A DNA stretch of 58,050 nucleotides, taken from Candidatus Poseidoniales archaeon (lineage in GTDB: Archaea > Thermoplasmatota > Poseidoniia > Poseidoniales > Poseidoniaceae). The stretch is taken from the NCBI GenBank assembly GCA_003602575.1, contig QQRY01000036.1, forward strand, positions 1 to 58,050, given 5' to 3'. Under the pieces are notes generated by a model. That model made no database searches and was not told the DNA's origin. It saw only the letters and a program-made list of their open reading frames with translations. This document shows, in pieces, positions 40,031 to 50,359 of this stretch; within the stretch, counting starts at the first letter, position 1; each line of letters starts with the position of its first letter. A program made the translations under genes and the position numbers.

Positions 40031-43000
40031 TCACCCCAACATAGCCAAAGTACTGGCAATCATAGAAGTCATTGGTTCTACAAGCAGGATATGCCTTGTT
40101 TCCACTGCTCCACCAGTCAAAGTTCCAACAACTGATAAATCAGATACAACTCCGTTAATTCCTAATGATGATGCTGTTGGTAATGGCCCAGTCATCTGTG
40201 TATCAAGCATTACCGCCCTACCATCAAATTCTCTATCTCCAAATATACCGACATAATATCCTGGCTGAGATGTGACTTGCGCGCTTGCTACTATACGTCC
40301 TTCAGTTATGTCATCCAGAATAATTACTGGATATTCATATGGACCTCGGTGAACGTGAATCGTAGCCGATTTCAGATCTTGACCAATCAATTCCATCCTA
40401 TTTACCGTTACTCCTGGCATTATTGGCATGTTACTTTGTTTCATGTACAAACTTCTAACTCCATCGCCTGAAGACGCCATGCGTACCCCCCAATCATCGG
40501 TAGTCTCTACCTTGAAAGTCGAAGGTAGTCCTTGAGCAATCATCAAAATATCACCACGGTAATCTACAGCCCTGCCCGCTGCTTCTAAGTATAAATCCAT
40601 ATTTTCAGCATTAGAGGTATAATCTAGAGTCATCATACCTTGGAAAGAAGTATCTTCTCTGATATTGAAATTATCATCAGGAACTGCACTAAGACTCATT
40701 ATACCAGGTAGATTTCGCATGAATACAGTCGCTGGCCACCAGTACCCATCGACAAATCTCAGTTGTTGGATCATCAATTTATCGATCGATGTTTTTTCTT
40801 CGGTCATATATTTCTCTGGCACTTCTAAATCAATAATGAAAATATCACCAATCGTTGCAGAGAAATCCATTGATTGAGGAACCTCATCAATTAATGTTTC
40901 AACTCTAGTGTTCTCGATTCTATCTATGAATATAGCATGAACAGAATCTAATTTAGAGCCTAGGTCATAATCCATATTGACTGTGAAACGAGGTACGGTC
41001 AGATTATCTTGAGTGAAAAACACTGCATTTGCATTGACATCGTTGGGTTTAGTGGTGTCCAATCCATCGATTACTAAGTCCATATCTCTACCTTCAATCC
41101 CATTGACTTCGATAGTTAATTGCTCGCGAAGTGGTTTCCATTGCGACATAAACATATCAATTTCATAAGTTGGAATTTCTCCAATCATGCGGAAATCATA
41201 GTCTATGGTGATTTGTCCGGCAGGTAATTGTGGTAGCCAAATTCGATTATGCCAAGAGCGTTTAAATTTCATTGTAATGCCTAAATTCTCAAGTTGCGTG
41301 ATATTCAAATTCTTCATTTCAAAATCATAAATTACGCCATCTTCAAGCGCATCTAATAAATCACCAAATTGAGTTATGTTTGCCTCTAAAAGAGCATTGT
41401 CTATCGCCTCTCGTTCATTAGAGTCTACCTTGTAATCCATCAATGCAGCATCGACTATAGCCTTGGTAGATAGAGTATAAGTGGGCATCCTAGAGAGATT
41501 GAAATCTAACTTTGTCGCTTCAAAAACATTCATCGCAATTCCATGTGCCCAATCAGGACTATCATCAAAATTATTGCCCTTCTTTACATCGACTGTCAGA
41601 TTGAATGATTCGCCAGTAAGTAGGTCAACCCCTATAGCAAAGTCTTCTTCATCTCCTTCACTACCTACTAAATCCTTGGTAAAATCATAAACTAAATCAT
41701 TGACTGTAGAGCCAAAGTCAACTAAATCTCCTAGGAAAAAGGACAATGCTTCAACACCTTCACCTTCATCGAAACTCGGTAATTCAATGCCAGATGAATC
41801 AACGCCACTTGGAAACCCTAGAGTTATGTTGGAGGGAAGTGGATCTAGAACTATACGACCATTCATTCCAATGAAATCGTCTTCATAATTCGAAATATCT
41901 TCCAGTAGTATTCGGAAAGGAGATGACTGTGTTCTAATCAATTCTATCTCGGAATTACCTTCAGGCCCAGTAGCATTAGGTACTTGTGGAGAGAATCTCT
42001 TCAAACTTAGAACATCGGAAATCTGTAGGCTCATACATGCTTCAGCATTATCTTGGTCGACCCAGAATCTGAAATGGTCACCATCCATAGTGACAGGATT
42101 GGTTGCATTGGATAGTTGTATTTGAATGGAATCTAGTGCTTGGTTTGCAGAATACCCGATAGTGTCCCCGAGAATCAATCCAAAATTGGTCGGAAGTCCA
42201 TTCAATTTTATTGCATTTTGCTGGCTTGGGCTCTTGCCTCCATAGGTTATTGACTCGATTGTAGCGCTTGCCTCATAAGTCAAATCATCTGATGTTTGAA
42301 TAATTTTAAGATAAGATGGTCGATTAGAAAACAATGCTGACTGGGTAATTGCAGAAGTTAGATTTGTACCTTCATGTTTGATGTGGCCCATCAAAAGAGG
42401 GCCTCCATTATCGCCTTCAACTACGATCTGACGTGTGTTTGAATTGGGTTCATAAGAATAAGTTACATCAGAAATACCAGCAACTCTCATGCTGATTGAA
42501 ACTGGAACAAGTGGTTCTACTGGACCTTGTCTTCCGTCAATTAAACCTATAGAGGAATCTTGTGAAATTAAGATATGGTCAGTGTCAGGAATCCAAGGAT
42601 GGTCATTACTGGAAAATGCAAAAGAGATACGCTCAACTTCTTGTGATACACGCGGAGTCCCTCCAATATTTGCTTTGACTTGATTGAAACAATGTAATTC
42701 CAAAACTCCTCCTGATGAGCCTGCTGTGCTGATAATCGTGTCGGGCAAGGTATTGACTATTTCTCCAATATCCAGTACAACTTCAATAACTGATAATAGA
42801 GCATTATCTAGGATTTGTGCAAGTGAATTAAGATTCGGATTATCGAAATTGACTCTATCAATTCCTGTTGGAGAAACTAAGAAACTACCCTCAACAACTA
42901 TCACTTCAGGGACTTGCTCAACCTCGATGAAAAGTGATGAAGCATCGTTATTATATCCTCCACGTTTGAATGTTGATTTATATTCGAGACGATCTATTTT

Positions 43001-44725
43001 TTCTGTACCTGCGATTAGAATCAAAGTATTGGGTGCTTCTGTTGGGTTGACTGGCAAAGTTGGGTCATCGATATTCCCGGTATTATCTCCAGAAAAGTTC
43101 TTTATTCCAATAATCCAAGAAAGTCTTGAAGGTATCTCTCCTGGTAAATTAGATGAGCCAGGTGCTTCGCCTAACATGGTAAATATTGAGTTTATTTCTT
43201 CGGCTGGCATACTGCCTGCAGGAAGGCCATGAATCCACGCCCTAGCATCTGTCACATTACCAAATGAGGAGTCCCCTTCATTGACATTTGACCGGTCTTC
43301 AAAGTAATGAAGATACACGTCTGAACCAACATCTGAGAAAATCTCAATTGTATCAAATGTGTTTTCTCCAAGGTTATCATTTCGAATTGTAATATCAACT
43401 TCTGAAGGAAGTGTTGTTTGACCTACTTCAGGATGGAATCCAGCATCTAGATAGCTCATTTCCAAAACTGGGGCTGCAGCCCCGCCTCCGTCTCCATCAA
43501 AGCGAATGAAGCCTACTCCGACTCCAAAACCACATTTATGTTCATCACTTTCAGCGATATTATCTGCAATAGGGTCAAAATACCCTGGGTCTTCACAATC
43601 CGTCTGTTTTCTATCTGAAATATCAGCATTGGGATCATCAGGATTCGAAATTTGAACCGAATATGGAGCTGTGATCGATGTTAATGCAAGTTCACTAGAA
43701 TTCAAAGAATTTAGAAGTGTGGAGATTGCTAAATTGAAAAGATTCTCTACTGATACATCGAATTCTATTCTTTCTATACCAATTCCCAGAGTAAATCTGT
43801 ACGGTGGTTGAGTAAATCTGGTATCAACAACTATGCCATACGATTCGGAATCATCTAGGGTTATGTCAAAAGCCAGCCCTTTCATCAAACTTACTTCTAA
43901 GTGTTCTAAAGAATCCCAAATAGGATCAGATAAGTCAACTGCTTCAACCTTCCATTGGAATGTCGGTTTAATCCAAAGTTTATCGATAACCACTCCCAGT
44001 GGACCACTAGTTTCGACACCAAATCCTTCTCCAGGAGTGAGTATGTCCTCAATGGTTAAAGCAACTATTAGGTCATCAGAGCCGTCGCCATCGATATCGA
44101 TGAAATTTTCAAAACAGCAGTTAAGTGCACCATTCACAACCAAATCTCCAGTGAAGGTTCCCCTCTCCCATGCTTCATATGATGGACCGTTGTTTTTGGA
44201 GGTAAAATTAACGTAAACTGCATAAGTATTAATTCCAATTGCAAGGAGATTTCCATCGCCTAAAGCAGCAGTTGAAAATAAGGTTTCGAACAAATTATCA
44301 GGGAAACCTTCTGGTTGTGTAGAACTATCCATCAAAAATTCATATGGCCTAGGATGGTCTGCCTCATATGGGCTTGAATCGCGCATTGAAACATTATCAA
44401 GAAACGTATTGGCAACTGTTAGAGGGTCATCATTTCCAACCGGTCTAGCAGCAGCATCCACAGCACCCAATGCACTTTCAGCACTACTAGCAGCAACTTC
44501 AGCCTCCCCATTCTCTGTTCGCATAGATAGAGTTTCCATCAAAGCATCAAGAACTTCAAAGTCATCTCTAGATATTGTAGTATCGGCTGAAACAGGTTGT
44601 GCCACTGATATGAACATCAGTAGGACAAGAAAAACTGCGCTCTTACGAGAGTCTCCAGTCTGAGGCAGGCCTGCCCTAATCAGACGTGGTTTACACTCAT
44701 CCATGCATCGAAGGGCATTATACAT
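40031..44725 (-). CDS. Very large secreted protein, function unknown
   Basis: A 1564-residue protein, the largest in the window. An N-terminal signal peptide (about 25-48) has basic residues then FLVLLMFISVAQPVSA. The mature part is acidic, beta-rich and rich in Asp/Asn, with an FG-GAP-like Ca2+ loop DIDGDGSDDLIVAL at about 205-220. There is no clear membrane anchor; the last 20 residues (MTSMIASTLAMLG) are only mildly hydrophobic. I see no catalytic motif. The small membrane protein encoded four bases downstream, with its own ribosome-binding site, may be its partner or anchor. The start is uncertain (Met8 at 44704 also possible). It could be a surface-layer or adhesive protein. Confidence 0.65.
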   Translation of the reverse strand: MYNALRCMDECKPRLIRAGLPQTGDSRKSAVFLVLLMFISVAQPVSADTTISRDDFEVLDALMETLSMRTENGEAEVAASSAESALGAVDAAARPVGNDDPLTVANTFLDNVSMRDSSPYEADHPRPYEFLMDSSTQPEGFPDNLFETLFSTAALGDGNLLAIGINTYAVYVNFTSKNNGPSYEAWERGTFTGDLVVNGALNCCFENFIDIDGDGSDDLIVALTIEDILTPGEGFGVETSGPLGVVIDKLWIKPTFQWKVEAVDLSDPIWDSLEHLEVSLMKGLAFDITLDDSESYGIVVDTRFTQPPYRFTLGIGIERIEFDVSVENLFNLAISTLLNSLNSSELALTSITAPYSVQISNPDDPNADISDRKQTDCEDPGYFDPIADNIAESDEHKCGFGVGVGFIRFDGDGGGAAAPVLEMSYLDAGFHPEVGQTTLPSEVDITIRNDNLGENTFDTIEIFSDVGSDVYLHYFEDRSNVNEGDSSFGNVTDARAWIHGLPAGSMPAEEINSIFTMLGEAPGSSNLPGEIPSRLSWIIGIKNFSGDNTGNIDDPTLPVNPTEAPNTLILIAGTEKIDRLEYKSTFKRGGYNNDASSLFIEVEQVPEVIVVEGSFLVSPTGIDRVNFDNPNLNSLAQILDNALLSVIEVVLDIGEIVNTLPDTIISTAGSSGGVLELHCFNQVKANIGGTPRVSQEVERISFAFSSNDHPWIPDTDHILISQDSSIGLIDGRQGPVEPLVPVSISMRVAGISDVTYSYEPNSNTRQIVVEGDNGGPLLMGHIKHEGTNLTSAITQSALFSNRPSYLKIIQTSDDLTYEASATIESITYGGKSPSQQNAIKLNGLPTNFGLILGDTIGYSANQALDSIQIQLSNATNPVTMDGDHFRFWVDQDNAEACMSLQISDVLSLKRFSPQVPNATGPEGNSEIELIRTQSSPFRILLEDISNYEDDFIGMNGRIVLDPLPSNITLGFPSGVDSSGIELPSFDEGEGVEALSFFLGDLVDFGSTVNDLVYDFTKDLVGSEGDEEDFAIGVDLLTGESFNLTVDVKKGNNFDDSPDWAHGIAMNVFEATKLDFNLSRMPTYTLSTKAIVDAALMDYKVDSNEREAIDNALLEANITQFGDLLDALEDGVIYDFEMKNLNITQLENLGITMKFKRSWHNRIWLPQLPAGQITIDYDFRMIGEIPTYEIDMFMSQWKPLREQLTIEVNGIEGRDMDLVIDGLDTTKPNDVNANAVFFTQDNLTVPRFTVNMDYDLGSKLDSVHAIFIDRIENTRVETLIDEVPQSMDFSATIGDIFIIDLEVPEKYMTEEKTSIDKLMIQQLRFVDGYWWPATVFMRNLPGIMSLSAVPDDNFNIREDTSFQGMMTLDYTSNAENMDLYLEAAGRAVDYRGDILMIAQGLPSTFKVETTDDWGVRMASSGDGVRSLYMKQSNMPIMPGVTVNRMELIGQDLKSATIHVHRGPYEYPVIILDDITEGRIVASAQVTSQPGYYVGIFGDREFDGRAVMLDTQMTGPLPTASSLGINGVVSDLSVVGTLTGGAVETRHILLVEPMTSMIASTLAMLG

Positions 44726-44787
44726 CTATGTCAAACCATCCCTTTGATGTTTACAAAAAAGGTCAAAAACATCGATTCTCTTAGTAT

Positions 44788-47253
44788 TCAAGAAAAGTCT
44801 AGACCAAAATCAGAATTACACTTGGGGCATGCAACTACGGCTTGAGGCACACCTTTTGGAATCTTAATTCTAAATTGATACTGGCATTCTGGACAAGTTA
44901 TTTGTCTACTATCATCAATTACTTGCTTGGATTGTTCTGGAATTACTTCTTCTGGTTTAGTAATTTTAGATTTGATAGATTGTGGAAGTTCGATTCCCCC
45001 ACTGTTAACCTTGGCCTCTATTGCCGGTTGTGATTGCTCTTCAACCCTAGATTCTATGATTGTCTCTGTTTCATCTTCAGCGAACATGGCAAGTGCTGCG
45101 TTTGCAGCAGCTTGACTACCTTGACTAAATTGCCTAGCCACAGGCTGTGGCGCAAAGCTTTGTGGAGCGAAGGAACTAGGTGCAAACCCAGCATTTGGAT
45201 CTTGATTTTGTGCACCATAGATTGACTCATATTGGGATTTCTCCGCTTGCTTTGCCCTATCTTCTGAAGTTACCACTGGTTCTTCTGATTTCAAACCCGC
45301 AATGACTGCTGCCGGTGCAAAAATTGGAACTTTCATTTTCTGGCTAACCATACTAATGTGTTCTTTGGCCTCGCTTTGTGAAAGGCCTCTACCAGTTAGA
45401 AGTTCAACTGCGATATTCTTCTGCCACCTGCGATATCCAATCATCGAAATAGCCATGGTTAAAACTCCAACAAATAAGACCACTATCAAAATCGCAAAAA
45501 TGTCAGTTGGTTCTGATTGGGCGGCAACATTGACTGTAAAGGCATGTGAATCTTTATTCCCAGATTGATCAAAAACAGTCAATACGACATCGTTTCTACC
45601 TGTCTGTTCAAATGTAATCTCAACGTTGGAGCCTATGAAATTAGGGTCGTCCTTAGCATCGCCATTACCATCGCTGTCGAAAGTTGGGTCAAGGTCCCAA
45701 TAATACCTCAATTGGTAAGATTGGTCATAAGCATCGATTGCTGAAACACTAAATTCTAATGGAGAGCCTTCAACTGCGGAATCTGGTAACAACTCGAGTT
45801 TACTTTGGTCTAGAACCGGTATTGAAGAATCGTCAACTGCGATTACCTTGGAGATTGAATTACTATTGCCTGAGCTATCGGCAACCGTCAAAACAAGTGT
45901 ATGAGTACCTATATTTGCCCAAGAGAGAACTATTGAAGAATTCTGATCATATAAAGTTCCGTCCAATGTCCAAATACAAGTATCTACTGAGTAATCATCT
46001 GTACTATCTCCACAACTAAATGCTATGTCTTGATTCAAACCTGTTTTCCAGCCATCGCTGATAACTTGTCCAGAACTTGATATTATTGCGGTTGGACTAA
46101 CTATATCTTCAACAGTAATTATTGAAGTGACCTTAGATGTTTGCTGAACTCTTGAAGTTGCTGTCAAAGTAATTGTTTTTTCACCAGGTGAATCCCATAA
46201 TCCTACTACCTCCCAACCTTCACCATCAGCATCATTATCAAAAATTGAGTCTCCGTTACTATCGACTTCTAAATCAAAATCCCAACTCATAGTTTCGATT
46301 TGATCTAATAGATTTGGAGTGTTCATCGAGTTCAAATTCAATCCAACACCGATAGATGTGACTCCAGAATTATCATAAGAGATTACAGGAGATATTGGAG
46401 GTGCTAATTGGACTCTGACTGTCATTCTTATGTCTTGTGAACCGTCTCCTCCACCAACCGGATTATCGGTATTATCAACGATTAAAACCAATTCTTGATT
46501 CTCTAATTCTTCTGGAACAACCCAGGTTGTTGAATCTGATGAAGAGATACTCTGCATCTCTGTTGTAGTGATATACAATTGCCCAACTCCGCCTGAGACA
46601 TATAAGTCATGCATCTGCTTGGTCTGAAGATAAACATCGCCAACTCCCTCTAAAGCCCACGCAGTCAAAACTACAGTTGTACCAGAGTCTAATTTCAAAT
46701 CATCTCCTGAAAGAAGGGTTTCAAATGAATTAGATGAAACTGACATTACATCGTGATAAGGCGTCCAATAAGAATCTTGTAATTTCGTAAAATCCAAAGA
46801 AATCTGGCTTGTTATGCCACCTTGGTCGCCGAGACCTTGGTCGCCGTCATGAGCAAGATTATCTAGTACCAAATACCAAACTTTTGGATTTATCGACGAA
46901 GGAACTTTCCAATGGAAATTATATCCTCCAAGAGCGTCTTCCGTAGATGACTTATTATCGAATATATTTCGATAAGATTGTCCTAAATCATATGACTGTA
47001 TACTATTTTGGTCAAAAAATAACATATCTACTGCATCGTTGATTATATTGATGTCAACGTCATAAACATCGCCAGGTTGTAATGAACCTAAGTTTATTTT
47101 CCAACAAATCCCAGAATCAACCGATATTGAATTGGAAATATCTTCAACATCTCTCTCAAGACACCCCGGTGGTGCGCGACCTTCGGTTTGCGCAGAAACA
47201 TATGGAGCAAGTATCATGCACAGAAGAATTGTGATGATGAACTGGCAACGCAT
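44788..47253 (-). CDS. PKD-domain surface protein with TM and C-terminal zinc ribbon
   Basis: An 821-residue type I membrane protein. The signal peptide is residues 1-21 (MRCQFIITILLCMILAPYVSA). The ectodomain has an N-terminal beta domain and PKD-like repeats, recognisable by W-D-F/L-x-x-D followed by a D-D-G/N block and G-x-x-x-x-x-L-T-A/V. One membrane helix lies at about 580-608. The cytoplasmic side has a helix, a disordered Pro/Gln/Ala segment and a final MJ0042-like zinc ribbon, CPEC...CPKC (about 785-813). The ATG at 47253 is chosen for GTGAT directly upstream; a longer reading would overlap the RNase Z gene. Function unknown; the design matches the 933-residue protein at 11844. Confidence 0.8.
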   Translation of the reverse strand: MRCQFIITILLCMILAPYVSAQTEGRAPPGCLERDVEDISNSISVDSGICWKINLGSLQPGDVYDVDINIINDAVDMLFFDQNSIQSYDLGQSYRNIFDNKSSTEDALGGYNFHWKVPSSINPKVWYLVLDNLAHDGDQGLGDQGGITSQISLDFTKLQDSYWTPYHDVMSVSSNSFETLLSGDDLKLDSGTTVVLTAWALEGVGDVYLQTKQMHDLYVSGGVGQLYITTTEMQSISSSDSTTWVVPEELENQELVLIVDNTDNPVGGGDGSQDIRMTVRVQLAPPISPVISYDNSGVTSIGVGLNLNSMNTPNLLDQIETMSWDFDLEVDSNGDSIFDNDADGEGWEVVGLWDSPGEKTITLTATSRVQQTSKVTSIITVEDIVSPTAIISSSGQVISDGWKTGLNQDIAFSCGDSTDDYSVDTCIWTLDGTLYDQNSSIVLSWANIGTHTLVLTVADSSGNSNSISKVIAVDDSSIPVLDQSKLELLPDSAVEGSPLEFSVSAIDAYDQSYQLRYYWDLDPTFDSDGNGDAKDDPNFIGSNVEITFEQTGRNDVVLTVFDQSGNKDSHAFTVNVAAQSEPTDIFAILIVVLFVGVLTMAISMIGYRRWQKNIAVELLTGRGLSQSEAKEHISMVSQKMKVPIFAPAAVIAGLKSEEPVVTSEDRAKQAEKSQYESIYGAQNQDPNAGFAPSSFAPQSFAPQPVARQFSQGSQAAANAALAMFAEDETETIIESRVEEQSQPAIEAKVNSGGIELPQSIKSKITKPEEVIPEQSKQVIDDSRQITCPECQYQFRIKIPKGVPQAVVACPKCNSDFGLDFS

Positions 47254-47299
47254 ATCACGCTGTTTGGCCGTCCACACTTCAAGTATGCGCTTGTTTGAA

Positions 47300-48430
47300 T
47301 CAACTAGACCAACCTTGCTCGTCCCAATAATGATGGGAGATTTTTCCTGAATCTGAAACATGAATTCTATCTCCATCGCTTGCCGCACTAAGAGTTACTT
47401 GTGAACCTTCCAACTCTTGATCTGCCTGAGATAGCATTTCTTCAGCACCCTTTATTCTAGCACCGAAATGGGTCAGAACTAGATGCTTTGTACCGCTTGA
47501 TAATGCGGTTCTGGCTGCCCCGCTTGCCGTACTGTGAAGATAATTTTTGGCATGTTCGCTCCACTCATCTAAGAATGTTGATTCATGAACCAAAACATCA
47601 CAATTATCCATGCTAGTAATGCCTTTGGACATTTCAGATGTATCCCCAGAAAGAACGACGCTTATCACTCCTGAATCCGGCCCTCTAAATTCACTAGCCG
47701 AAAGGATTTCTCCACTCTCCAATGTTTGATTCTCGCCTTTAGCAAGACCTGCTCTTTGGGCTTCTGTAAGTTTTAATTCTGCAGCTCTTAGACGATCGAA
47801 TTTACCTCTTTTGCCCTTAGATGAAAAATGCCATCCGCATGAAGGGACTGTATGATTTGTCGCAAGGGCTTTGATTTTATTTTCAGACCAGCCTTTCGGT
47901 TGTGGCATCTTTTCTAGTTCAACTACTGAATTACTATCCGGCATTAATTCAATCCAACGGTCATTTTCAACATCACCCAAAATCCATCTAACTGGGAAAC
48001 CTAATTGCTTAGATGTGCCGCCTAATTGGTGCCATGAACGCCATTGTATAATGAGATCAGAATTAGAGATATCTTCTGGTAATTTTGAATTCGACAATAG
48101 AGAATCTAAGACTTGACTTGAGGTTGGTCCAATGATTAGTAATGGTTTTTCACGCTTGTCCAAAGACAGTGTATGAAGCCAAGGAAGTACCCCCCATGTG
48201 TGGTCTAAGTGCCCATGAGTTAAGCATAGAACATCGACTCTACCAACTTTAATTTGGGTATCGCCAAATTTCTTCATCCTTCTTCTTTGAACTGCAAAAC
48301 GAGACTGAAATCCTTCACCAGCATCGACTATTGCAACTCCGTCATCACAAACAACGAGACTTCCGCTGACTTGCCTTGAACCGGTTGGACGAGCCGAGGA
48401 TGTTCCAAGAATATGAATATCAAAACCCAT
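47300..48430 (-). CDS. rnz: Ribonuclease Z (tRNA 3'-processing endonuclease), MBL fold
   Basis: A 376-residue metallo-beta-lactamase fold nuclease that trims tRNA 3' trailers. The metal motif THGHLDH is at residues 71-77. Other family marks are LGTSSARPTGSRQ near the start, HTVPSCGW, SGDTS, VHESTF, and an LHSTA segment followed by LTHFGAR. It is longer than typical archaeal enzymes (about 300) because of insertions in the middle region. It is cytoplasmic. A PRC-barrel gene lies nine bases upstream on the same strand. Confidence 0.92.
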   Translation of the reverse strand: MGFDIHILGTSSARPTGSRQVSGSLVVCDDGVAIVDAGEGFQSRFAVQRRRMKKFGDTQIKVGRVDVLCLTHGHLDHTWGVLPWLHTLSLDKREKPLLIIGPTSSQVLDSLLSNSKLPEDISNSDLIIQWRSWHQLGGTSKQLGFPVRWILGDVENDRWIELMPDSNSVVELEKMPQPKGWSENKIKALATNHTVPSCGWHFSSKGKRGKFDRLRAAELKLTEAQRAGLAKGENQTLESGEILSASEFRGPDSGVISVVLSGDTSEMSKGITSMDNCDVLVHESTFLDEWSEHAKNYLHSTASGAARTALSSGTKHLVLTHFGARIKGAEEMLSQADQELEGSQVTLSAASDGDRIHVSDSGKISHHYWDEQGWSS

Positions 48431-48439
48431 AACTTCACC

Positions 48440-48682
48440 TCAGGAGTTCATAGGAATTGGAGTGGGGGGGAACCACCTAAGCAGAACAATATCATTGACT
48501 CCACGAACCCAGCGCCAAGGTACTGCAACATTGATTCCGCCTTCGACTAATTCATGGTCGGTTTCCCTAACAAAAAGATGAGTACAGCGAATTCCTGATG
48601 TATCTATAACAGCATCATAAACAACGCCAAGACGACGTCCTGATGGCAAATAAACATCAAGTCCCGATATACGAGAAATCAT
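48440..48682 (-). CDS. PRC-barrel domain protein
   Basis: An 80-residue small barrel protein. It has ISGLDVYLPSGRRLGVVYDAVID followed by beta strands ending in VPWRWVRGVNDIVLL, which matches archaeal PRC-barrel proteins. These small domains bind RNA or partner proteins in ribosome-associated and other roles; the exact job is unknown. The ATG at 48682 begins right at the domain and has GGGCGAAG upstream. The longer in-frame reading to 48772 adds an unlike hydrophobic stretch. It lies between photolyase and RNase Z genes on the same strand. Confidence 0.82.
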   Translation of the reverse strand: MISRISGLDVYLPSGRRLGVVYDAVIDTSGIRCTHLFVRETDHELVEGGINVAVPWRWVRGVNDIVLLRWFPPTPIPMNS

Positions 48683-48775
48683 GTCTTCGCCCTGTATCAA
48701 AGTTAGCCCTCGATTAATGCGTAGGGCCGACACAAGATAAAGAAAACCGAAATTTAGAGTAACTTTTTGCAACTT

Positions 48776-50263
48776 TCATCTTCTTCTACGACTCCCATGA
48801 AGGTCATATACTATTTTCGATCGATGTCTTACTTTGGCATTTCCTTTGGCTGAGTATGATTTACTAACGCCTTCTTTTCTTGCCGACTTCTCATCGATGA
48901 TTGGCTCAGGGTAGTCTTTTCCAATCATACATCCATACTGTTTTTGCAGTTCTAAAGACATCAACCAAGGCTCATGAATAAATTCGGTGGGAACCTGACT
49001 TAATTCCTTGACCCACTCTCTGATGAAGTCTCCTTGAGGGTCTTGGTCTTCAGATTGTTTTCTAATTGAATAAGCCCTGACTGAATTAATTCCTGTAACG
49101 CCTGACTGCATATGGACTTGTGACCAATGAATACCCGGCTCATAATCCAAAAATAGTCTTGCCAAGTGATTACCAGTCTCTTGCCATGGTAGCCAAAGAG
49201 TGTATGAGGCGACCGATTGAAGCATTGCACGCATTCTAAAATTAATCCAACCTGTGGCTTTCAAATATCTCATACAAGCATCAAAAAAAGGCCAACCTGT
49301 ATTTCCTTCACTCCAGGCTAGAAATCTTTCTTCATCATATTCACGTTGTAATTGCTCATCGAGTTCTGGGTTCAGTGCTATCTGGTCCATTGTAGATTCA
49401 AATTCTAAGCGTTGAATAAAATGACAATGCCAAGCCAAACGACTTTGAAAGGAACTCAAACTGGAAGTCCATCCTCTATTTTCTGCTGAACGAGGGTTTT
49501 GTTTGACTCTTTTTTGCTTTCTCCTTGTGTGATAAAATATCTGTCTGATGCTGATACATCCAGAACTTAGATACGGTGAAAGTCGAGAACAAGCATCTTG
49601 TCCAGTAATTGGACTTGACATATGTTTGCGATATGTTCGGCCTCTTTGATCTAAGAATGAAAATAATACTGATAGGGCTGCCTTTTCACCCGGTTCAGGT
49701 CTCTGCAATAATTCCCGTGATTCAAGTCCTAATTGATGAATTGGAGGAATGTCGTCAGATTCTAATCCAGCAGGTGAGACAATATGTTCAGGGGTTTTAA
49801 CTAAATCTTGATTGACTCGTGAATCTCTTTCTCTCTTCCAATTATCTCGGGAATCAAGTCGTCTAACTATTCCATTAGTTGGAAACTCGAGGAAATCAAT
49901 ATTGTTTTCAACACACCATTTAGCAACGGATTTGTCTATATTCCATGACCATGTCAGTCCAGTCTCTTCATTACTGAAAATTTTCTTGATCTGATATTGT
50001 TGATTTATTTTTGTCAATTCTTCTACTATACTTCCAAAATTGAATAATAATTTACCACCAATAGATTCTAGTGATTTCCTAAGTTCTCTTAAACAATCTA
50101 ATTCCCATTCTATGTGTATTGAATCTACGTCTTTTCTATGCATTCTTTCTGATTCTAAGTTGAATAAACAAATAACAGGTAGTTGGCTATTTACCGCTTC
50201 TAATAGGGCTTGATTATCAGAGACTCTCAAGTCTCGTTTGAACCAGACTAAAGATACTGACAC
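48776..50263 (-). CDS. phrB: Deoxyribodipyrimidine photolyase/cryptochrome family
   Basis: A 495-residue flavoprotein. The N-terminal alpha/beta domain starts SLVWFKRDLRVSDNQAL (photolyase hallmark). The FAD domain shows SSGCISIRQIF (about 235), NTGWPFFDACMRYLKATGWINFRMRAMLQSVAS, LFLDYEPGIHWSQVHMQSGV and GINSVRAYSIRKQSEDQDPQGDFIREWV. These are the FAD- and DNA-lesion-binding segments. It repairs UV-induced pyrimidine dimers with light, consistent with a surface-water organism. Length is normal; the tail is basic (LHGSRRRR). It is divergent from the gene at 50360. Confidence 0.93.
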   Translation of the reverse strand: MSVSLVWFKRDLRVSDNQALLEAVNSQLPVICLFNLESERMHRKDVDSIHIEWELDCLRELRKSLESIGGKLLFNFGSIVEELTKINQQYQIKKIFSNEETGLTWSWNIDKSVAKWCVENNIDFLEFPTNGIVRRLDSRDNWKRERDSRVNQDLVKTPEHIVSPAGLESDDIPPIHQLGLESRELLQRPEPGEKAALSVLFSFLDQRGRTYRKHMSSPITGQDACSRLSPYLSSGCISIRQIFYHTRRKQKRVKQNPRSAENRGWTSSLSSFQSRLAWHCHFIQRLEFESTMDQIALNPELDEQLQREYDEERFLAWSEGNTGWPFFDACMRYLKATGWINFRMRAMLQSVASYTLWLPWQETGNHLARLFLDYEPGIHWSQVHMQSGVTGINSVRAYSIRKQSEDQDPQGDFIREWVKELSQVPTEFIHEPWLMSLELQKQYGCMIGKDYPEPIIDEKSARKEGVSKSYSAKGNAKVRHRSKIVYDLHGSRRRR

Positions 50264-50359
50264 AAGTCATTCTCATTTCTAGCCTCTATTAATTCATGTA
50301 TTTTGCATTTCACAAGGAGAAAATCAAGGGTCTTTAAACACCAAAGAAGAGGCGAGGCT

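Noticed and set aside
42684-43232. 182-codon plus-strand frame inside the giant secreted protein
   Set aside because: Antisense to an uninterrupted 1564-residue frame with a signal peptide; no motifs.
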